The notes beneath the pieces are model-generated. The model did no database searches, had not been told where the DNA came from, and saw nothing but the letters and a program-made list of their open reading frames with translations. This document shows, one piece after another, positions 22,282 to 31,200 of a stretch of 64,000 nt of DNA. A program made the position numbers and the translations under genes. Each line of letters opens with the position of its first letter. Within the stretch, counting starts at the first letter, position 1. The stretch comes from Bicyclus anynana (Eukaryota; Arthropoda; Insecta; Lepidoptera; Nymphalidae), in contig NC_069110.1 in the NCBI RefSeq assembly GCF_947172395.1, forward strand, positions 4,960,001 through 5,024,000, in the 5' to 3' direction.

Positions 22282-25200
22282 CTGTAATAAAAAACATGGG
22301 ACTTCCTTATGTCGACAAACCAAGTACCCGAAATAAGGAAACACAGAACGCAGAACGGAGGCAAATTATGATTACTTAACGAGACCCTGCGTCTTGGGGC
22401 ACTTGCGGAAAATTATTAAGACACTTCGCATACATAAAGAATTCGCTTTGCCATATAAAAGAACTTTCAAAATATCTTATGGTACCTTGGATCAAAAGAA
22501 TCTTTTTTTTATTCAAGTTATATTTTGCATTTGTTTAAATCTATGAAGCGTTAAGTATTAAAAATATATAATATTTAGAGTTGCCAAGTAAACCATAATC
22601 ACGGAAATTCACTATATATTAGTTTCCAAGTTTAGGTAACAGAAAAAACGGCGATTAGAATGGAATCTCTCTTAAAAGTCGCACAAGTTGCATTAAAGTT
22701 GACAAGTAATATAAGTCAAGGACTAACTTGTGAAGAAAAAAAAAATGAGAAGTAATATAGCGTTACTAATCTTACCCCCACAAAGTCATATTGGACTTGC
22801 TTCGCTACTGATATAGCCGCAAACACCAAAAACAGGACTAAAGCTCCACTGAGGCTGGTCACAATCCCCGCCTTCTCCCAAGGGGCTTGCAGCCAATCAG
22901 GTTGGTCGATAAAACTGACGACGATCCACCAAAGCGTTAATGGCGTCACGATACCGGGGACTGAGCACCAGCCCCATACCCAGCACTTGGGCAGCTTGCT
23001 CCCTAGCAGGAACTCGATATCTTCCACTAACACTTTCCATCCTGAAGAAAACAATAAAAACATGACAACAACAAGTGTACGGAAGTAATGTTTCCTCATT
23101 GTATTAGTTACGGAAAATTAACCACTAGAATTTATATTGTCCAGTTAACAAAAGGCTTCAGGTGATTTTTTTTTTCTTTAAGTTAGCCCTTGACTACAAT
23201 CTCACCTGATGGTAAGTGATGATGCAGTCTAAGATGGAAGTGGGCTAACTTGTTAGGAGGAGGATGAAAATCCACACTCCTTTCACACGTCATCGTACCG
23301 GAACGGTAAATCGCTTGGCAGTACGTCTTTGTCGGTAGGGTGGTAACTAGCCACGGCCGAAGCCTCCCACCAGCCAGACCTGGACCAATTAAGAAAACCT
23401 CAATCGGCCCAGCCGGGGATCAAACCCAGTACCTCCGCCTTGTAAATCCACCGCGCATACCACTGCGCCACGGAGGCCGTAAAGTTAAAGTTTAGTGCAG
23501 TGACCTTTCCCGGAATCCAAACATTGTTGTTAGTAAATAATAATTTGTAAACATTATAAACAAATTAGTTATGCTATAAGAAATTAAATATCACGTGTTT
23601 CAAACGGTAGAAGAAAAAGTGAGGAAGCCTGTATACCTGAGACTTTTCTTAATTATCTACGTGTGTGAAGTCTGCCAATCCGCATTGGGCCAGCGTAAGG
23701 CTCCCCTCATTCAGAGATGAGACTCGTGCTCAATAGTGAGCCGAATAAGGGTTGTTAATGATTATGATGAATTATGTTTTTACCAGCGTTTAATACTATT
23801 TTATCCAAATGTCTTTTTTACTTCAAAATGAGAAATCACGGTTATAAACGGTTTCGAACAGTAATAAAGAGTAACCGGATGTACTCTTGAAAGTGTACTC
23901 AGGCATTTCCCAATTGTTTCCTTCCGTCTAATTTCTACCATAAAACAACAAAACGCATTAAACACCTTTAATCTCTACGAGCTTCACATCCAATTTGCTC
24001 ACGTTTCGCAAAATAGCACTGTTATCTGCAACCTACATTTAAACATCATCAAGGCTCATACTTTTGTAGCTCAGCACGCCTTTCTTAGACTTCATCATTT
24101 CTTTCTATCTGGTCAGGATTTAACTGTATTAAGCGTTGGGTTATTTACCAAATAGAAGCATAATACCGTAAATGAAGACGAAGGCAGATATTTCAACCAC
24201 GGTCGTAACGCTGACAAGGCAAGGTACTACGACGTCTTCAAATAACGCTAGAGCAGAGTGTCCCACAATGAGTACTGCGAGCGCCGCCGCTGCGCCAACC
24301 ACAGAGCTGCCCATCGAGAGATGGCGCCACTTGTGACCTCCCACACGACGAAAACGGTCGTACAATGGATAGAGCAACGCTAGCTGAAAATAAAACATAT
24401 TTGAATGATCTTTTTCTTAGAAAGACTACAATCAGAAACTTAAGTTAACTTGGCGGTAGGCTATTTCAGCATGGCTCTCATAATGATATAATAAAAAGGG
24501 CTCTTGCCACCATAAATATTCTTGCGCTAATCGAGCCGTCAGGAATAAGTCGGGATGATGGCAAGAGACCTGATGGATTGACGCTGGTTTCTTGGGAAAT
24601 GGGGTGAGCCCTAATGTGGGACGCTACATGTGTTGACACATTAGCACCGTGTCATATCAGGGAGACAGAAACAAGACCGGGAACCGCAGCACAAAAACCT
24701 GAAACCGGTAAGTGGCTCAAGTAATGCCTCTCTGACAGAGAGTTACATTACATTACCTTTAACCGTGGAGACGCAGTGCCAAAAAATTTAACCGAACCAT
24801 TTCACCACGGCTAGTTGCCTCGACTGGTGACAGAAGGGCTGGCTCATGTTTTGCGCAAAAGATCAGCCTGGCTGTCCAGCGCGGAAATGCAGCCAGTATT
24901 CTTGCCACCATTCCACGAGGGCATGATTTGTATAGTTATTAGGATAAGTAAGCTTAAGTTCCTTGTTGTATTCTTACTTATCATAATAACTATTCAAATC
25001 GTACCCACATAGAATAATGGCTAGAATACTAGCAACATTTCCGCGAAATACAGTCAGTATGATACTTTGCGCAATAAATGAACCAGCCCTTTTGTCACCA
25101 ACTACGTTGAGGCAACTAGCTGCGGTGAAATTATTCGGATTTTTTTTGGCTCTGCGAACCCATTGCCTTAGAGTCTCCACAGTCAAATAAGTTATATAAG

Positions 25201-28200
25201 AATCAGTGTCAAAAATTACATAAGCACAAACCATAATTTTGCTCTATATTGTAGAGCAAGTGATTTGATTATTGTATAGTCTACATTCTTTAAAAGCCCC
25301 AATGGCTCAACGGTAAGAGCGGCGGGACTCATTTTCGAGGGGTGGTGGTTCGATCCCGGCCCCGTTGGTCTTTGTCGTATTTGGTTTGTCGTACCCACTC
25401 CTAACACAGTCTTTCCCGACTAGTAGGAGGGGAATGGGAATATTGGTCATATTAAAAAAAATATATGGCAAATATTCTTTAAACAAAAATCCACAATCTA
25501 TGCGTTATCAAAACTTACCATAGTAATCATTCCCGAGAACGATAACATAGCCAGCATGAGTATCGACCACACGGTCCCTAAATCCTTTTCTGCAGAGGTC
25601 TTATATATCTGGACGATCACCGCCAGATTATTTGTCTCCTTCTGGCCGGTGCCGCCAACCGCGAACCAGAACAGGATACCCGCCCATCCAAACAAAATGT
25701 TTGCGCCAACAAGTGACAATGTTGTCCTAGAAATCAAATTATTATCTTTATACAAAATTTTTCTAGAACTATATAAACTTATTTAATAAAAAACAATCGA
25801 CTAGAACCCGACATCGCAATACGATATCGATGATATTGGAAAGTAATTATAACATATGTTACTCGCTCATAATATAGCTTTCCATAGGTGTAAGTGCTGT
25901 AGGCGTTAGGGTTTGACGCGTTCATTCTGTAGCTTCGGTGCTTCATGTTATGTGGTTATTACTATTATATTACAACCATCGATATAGGATAGCTTACTCT
26001 CCACGTAGAAACATTCATCATCATTATAAGCCTGCTTATAGGATAGCGATATGGAGCCTAGACCCACCACTGCTCCAGTGTAATTTGGTGGGCTTATGGT
26101 GATAATGTTAAATTACTTAATGATCATTATCGATGACTACGTTATTGATAATGACGTTTTAACGTGATCTCTGAAGGACGGGGTTTCACGCCGCCTTCGC
26201 CTGAGAATTCATACAGTAAATTTCTTAGACGAAAGAAAAGTGACATCGATGATTGCAACATAAAAACTCCCGTCCTGTTATCACACTACTATTATTAAGG
26301 CAAAAGTTTGTGTGTAAGTGTGTATGTTTGTTGCTTCTTTGCGCTGCGGCTACTGAAGCGATTTGGTTGAAATTTAGAATGGAAATAGACTTTACTCTGG
26401 ATTTACACATCGTTGTCATCAACCCTTAATCGGCTCACTGCTGAGCTCGAGTCTCCTCTCAGAATGAGAGGGGTAAGGTCAATAGTCCAACACGCTGGCC
26501 CAATGCGGATTGTCAGACTTCACACACGCAGAGAATTAAGATATTTCTCTGGTATGCAGGTTTCCTCACGATGTTTTCCTTCACCGATTGAGACACGTTA
26601 TATTTAATTTCTTAAAATGCACACAACTGAAAAGTTGGAGGTGCATGTCCCGGACCGGATTCGAACCCACACCCTCCGGAATCGGAGGCAGAGGTCATAT
26701 CCACTGGGCTATCACGGCTCAGATTTACACATAGGACATACAAAACATAGGATTTTCATTCCGGAAAATACATGACTCCCGCGGGATTTGTGAAAAACTG
26801 AATGTGACTGCGCCCGCTAGTGTGTCGATAAATCTTTATTGAGTAAAAAAAACTTACCATTGAACATTAGTATTAGCGTATATGGAATCGCCAGAGGAAA
26901 TAAGATACCCTCCCGCTATCTGGTTAGACACCAGGGCTTGAACCACGGCGCTGTGCCAGATGTTCGGACGCACGAAGTTAACCCAGTCACTGCTATTTAC
27001 CATTGACGGCACATCGTCTTTATTACCGACATACGATATTATTATTATGCCAAGTAAGAGTACCAGAAAACCAAACGCATACATTATCCTTTTCATTAAT
27101 TTAACTGGATTGTACAGACTGCAAAAAAAAAATATGTTTATACTATTATAACTTATAAGTAACTTTTTGTTTTAGGCCGTGATAGCCCAGTGGATATGAC
27201 CTCTGCCTCCGCTTCCGAAGGGTGTGGGTTCGAATCCGGTCCGGGGCATGCACCTCCAACTTTTCAGTTGTGTGCATTCTAAGAAATTAAATATCACGTG
27301 TCTCAAACGGTGAAGGAAAAACATCGTGAGGAAACCTGCATACCAGAGAGTTTTCTTAATTCTCTGCGTGTGTGAAGTCTGCCAATCCGCATTTGGCCAG
27401 CGTGCTGGACTATTGGCCTAACCTCTCTCATTCAGAGAGGAGGCTCGAACTCAGCAGTGAGCCGAATATGGGTTGATAATGATGATGATGAACTTTTTGT
27501 TTTAGCAATTAAAGACTTATACATATATAGGAGATCATAGATTTGTGTTCATGTGATATAAATAAAAACATTTTTAACAGACTTCAAAAAAAAAGGAGGA
27601 GATTACCACTGGGCTATCACGGCTCTATAGTGTACTTACATTGTAGTAAGTAAATTAGAATAATAAATAAACAATGGGTTTACAAAACTAAATAGCCACT
27701 GACTAAATTAGTAAAGAGTGTATTGTAGAGTCTAAAATACGATATAACAAAGGGTGATAATACACTCATTAAGTACTCACATAAAAGGGAACAGTATCCA
27801 AAGCGCTATAACAATAGATGCCAACGCTATGTAGTACTCAGGTTGCTCACCAATAGGAGCCAGAAAGGTTTCACTGAAAAATATATAACATTAATACCCT
27901 CCTTAAGGACTTGAATAAATAGTAAATAAATATAATTAAACAGTACCATCTAGCCCTAAAATCATCATCATCATATCAGCCGATGGACGTCCACTGCAGG
28001 ACATAGGCTTTTTGTATAGACTTCCAAACATCACGATACTGAGCCGCCTGCATCCAGCGAATACCTGCGACTTGCTTGATGTTGTCAGTCCACCTGGTCG
28101 ACCAGCACTGCACTTTCTGGTGCGGGGCCGCCATTCCAGCACCTTGAGACCCCAATGGCCATCGGCTCTTGGAACTGTGTGCCCCGCCCATTGCCACTTC

Positions 28201-31200
28201 AGTTTCGCAACACGTTGAGCTATGTAGGTGACTTTGTTCCTTCTGCGGATCTCCTCATTTCTAATTTGATCACGCAGAGATACTCCTAGCATAGCTCGTT
28301 CCACCGCCAGCTGTGTTACTCTGAGCCTTCTTATGAGGCCCATAGATAGCCCAAAGTAAGCGTACAGAATAGCCTGAACTAGCTAATAGCTAGTATCATC
28401 ATATACTATGGTTCTAGATAAGATTGTAAAGTGGTGGTAAAAAAAATAAACCTTGATAAATATATATAAAATAACCCTCGTAACTTTAGTTTTAAGTTTT
28501 TGACAATAATTATCACCATTAAATTAAATATGACAAAATTTGACGTTTCAAAAGTGCTTGTAAAGTAAGCTTAATTGAAATAAATGAATTTTGAATTTAA
28601 AAGAGAACATAAATATAATAATGTATAAAACACGCAGAGATCCTAAAATCCTAAGTATATTATTTCGTGCAAACTTCGAGAAACACTTTTTTCGAAGGGT
28701 TTCCACGAAACTAAGCGGCTGTGGATATGATTTCTCAAATTATAGTAAAGTACAATCAATAAATTCTCATTCATCTTACGAGTATTTTTATATAAAGTTA
28801 TTCATCATAACAAGCATCGCTCCGGGCCAACAAAAATGTGCATATTTGTCCATTATTAAGTTCGAGTTTATAAACATCGTACAAACTGATGTGTTGTTAT
28901 TATGTTATTTAGGTTGTGTTGCAATATGCAACGTTTTACGCCCAGCCCTCCCCCCCCCCACACACGGGGGGCCAGGGTTTAATATACGGACGGAGGTCCT
29001 AGGTTCGATCCCCGGCTGGGCCTATTGAGGTTTTCTTAATTGGTCCAGGTCCAACCTACCGACAAAGACGTACCGCCAAGCGATTCAGCGTTCCGGTACG
29101 ATGTCCTGTAGGATTTGCATTCTCCTCCTAGCAAGTTAGCCCGCTTCCATCTTAGATTGCATCATCACTTACCATCAGGTGAGATTGTAGTCAAGGGCAA
29201 CTTGTAAATAAAATACGAAAAAAAAATAGTATAGGCAAGATAATTGACAAGAAATGACCCAGGAAATAACCGTAACTAAACATAAGTCTGCTGTTCATTG
29301 GTTTCATTCTAAATTTCATATAATTTTACTGCAAAATCATTTCATTTCTGTTTGCTAGCTATACATAACCTCTACTTACTTTAAACAGTTTGTTTCGTTG
29401 TATACAATTTCCACTTCACCTTCCTATAAAAGAAGAGTTTCATATAAACTTAAAATAAATATACCTAACAACTTATTTCATTACATTTAAATTATTCTTT
29501 ATGTACATAAAGTATCTATAGCCTCAATAGCTCAACGGTAAGAGCGGTCGGACTCGTCACCGAGGGGTGGTGGTTCGATCCTCACCCCGTTGGTCTATTG
29601 TCGTACCAGAGTCTTTCCCGACTAGTTGGATGGCAATGGGAATATTGGTCATATTATTAAAGATATGGCAAATATTCTTTAAAAAAAAAAAGTTAGAATT
29701 TATAATAGGTATTAATTTATATTAAAAAGGTGAAAACTGTGGATATAACATCTGCCTCCAATTCCGCAGGACATAGGTTGAAATCCGGTCCGGGTAATGC
29801 ACCTCCAACGAAGTTAAATATCACGTGTCTCAGACGGTAAAGGAAAAACATAGTGAGGAAACCTGTGTAGGTATCTGAGACTTTTCTTAATTATCTAAAT
29901 GTGTGCAATCCGCATTGGACCAGTGTGGTGGACTATTGGCCAAACCCTACTCATTCTGAGAGGAGACTCGTGCTGAGCAGTAAGCCGAATATGGGTTGAT
30001 AATGATGATGAATGATGAATATTAATGTGATTTACCTGTGGATCTAAATGCTCCGAGCAATCCGTTTTCACGATAGGATTGCTTATTGTATGAAATATGT
30101 ATGTGATAGTGATGGATGTATAGACGACTGTATACAAAGCAGACAAAAAAGATATCAGCAATCTTAAAAACCCAATGCCTGAAAGAAAAAGAGCACTTCT
30201 TTTCCATTATCTGCCTATTTTGACAGCCTATTTGCGAGCCAAGCCTATCTCCTAATAGGTGAGGTGGTAAAAAGAATAGGGTATGGAAATCTCTCCTGAA
30301 GTTTGCAGTCTTTCCTAATTCTTACAATCTGGGCGTCTTTAAGGTGAGAGTGAATAGGCATCTTGCAGGCAAGCGCGTTCCAGCTTAGGCCACATCAGCT
30401 ACACTTACCATTAGGTGTGATCGTGGTTAAGCGCGAGCTTATCTATACTAATATTATAAAGAGGTAAAGTTTGTAAGTTTGTAACAATTTTTTGAAATGG
30501 GGTAATCTTCGGAACTACTGGTCCGATTTTAAAAATTCTTTCACCAGTAGAATGCTACGTTATCGGGGAGTGCTATAGGCTATATTTTATATTTCTATCA
30601 TATATAACTACTGAGTTTTTGCGGGTTTTCTCTTACAGGTCGGACCGAAAAATTTACTTATTCGCATGCGCTGCCTCAACCATTGTGTATAACTGAAATA
30701 AATGTATGGAGGCTTTTTGAACCTTTAAAAGTTCTACAAAAAAGTCCGCGACACCATATATCTATCTTTTATATTTTAGCAGATATAGTACCTTTAGTAC
30801 TTTAATAAATTATTTAAAATTAAGGTTTACGTCATTATTTACACAACTAAACTTAAATCCTTATCAAAATAAATTATTTTATAATCACAAGGATATTATA
30901 GAGATAAGATTTGCCCTTTACAGTATGTTAATTAGTTATATAGTTTCGGAGATAATACAAAATTTCTGAAAATCGCAGAAATGCCGCTATATGACGCCCC
31001 GCGGTTTCAATTACGTGGTTCCCGTTCCCGTGTGAATATGAGAATCAAACATAGCCTATGGCACTCGCAAATAATGTATCTTTCTATTGGTAAAAGAATT
31101 TTCCAAATTGGTCCAGGAGATCCAGAGATTACCTCTGACAACCACACAAACTTTACCTCTTTATAGTATTAGCATAGAAGTCGCTTGGGAAATTATAGTC

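Noticed and set aside
22282..22344. Start codon of the 162-codon ORF over SLC6-like exon 10
   Set aside because: The ATG lies in the intron; the acceptor TTACAG and family tail motif place the exon start at 22281.
28591..29028. 145-codon plus ORF, the longest of its region
   Set aside because: It starts at a LINE tail and ends in a SINE; composition is that of intron DNA.
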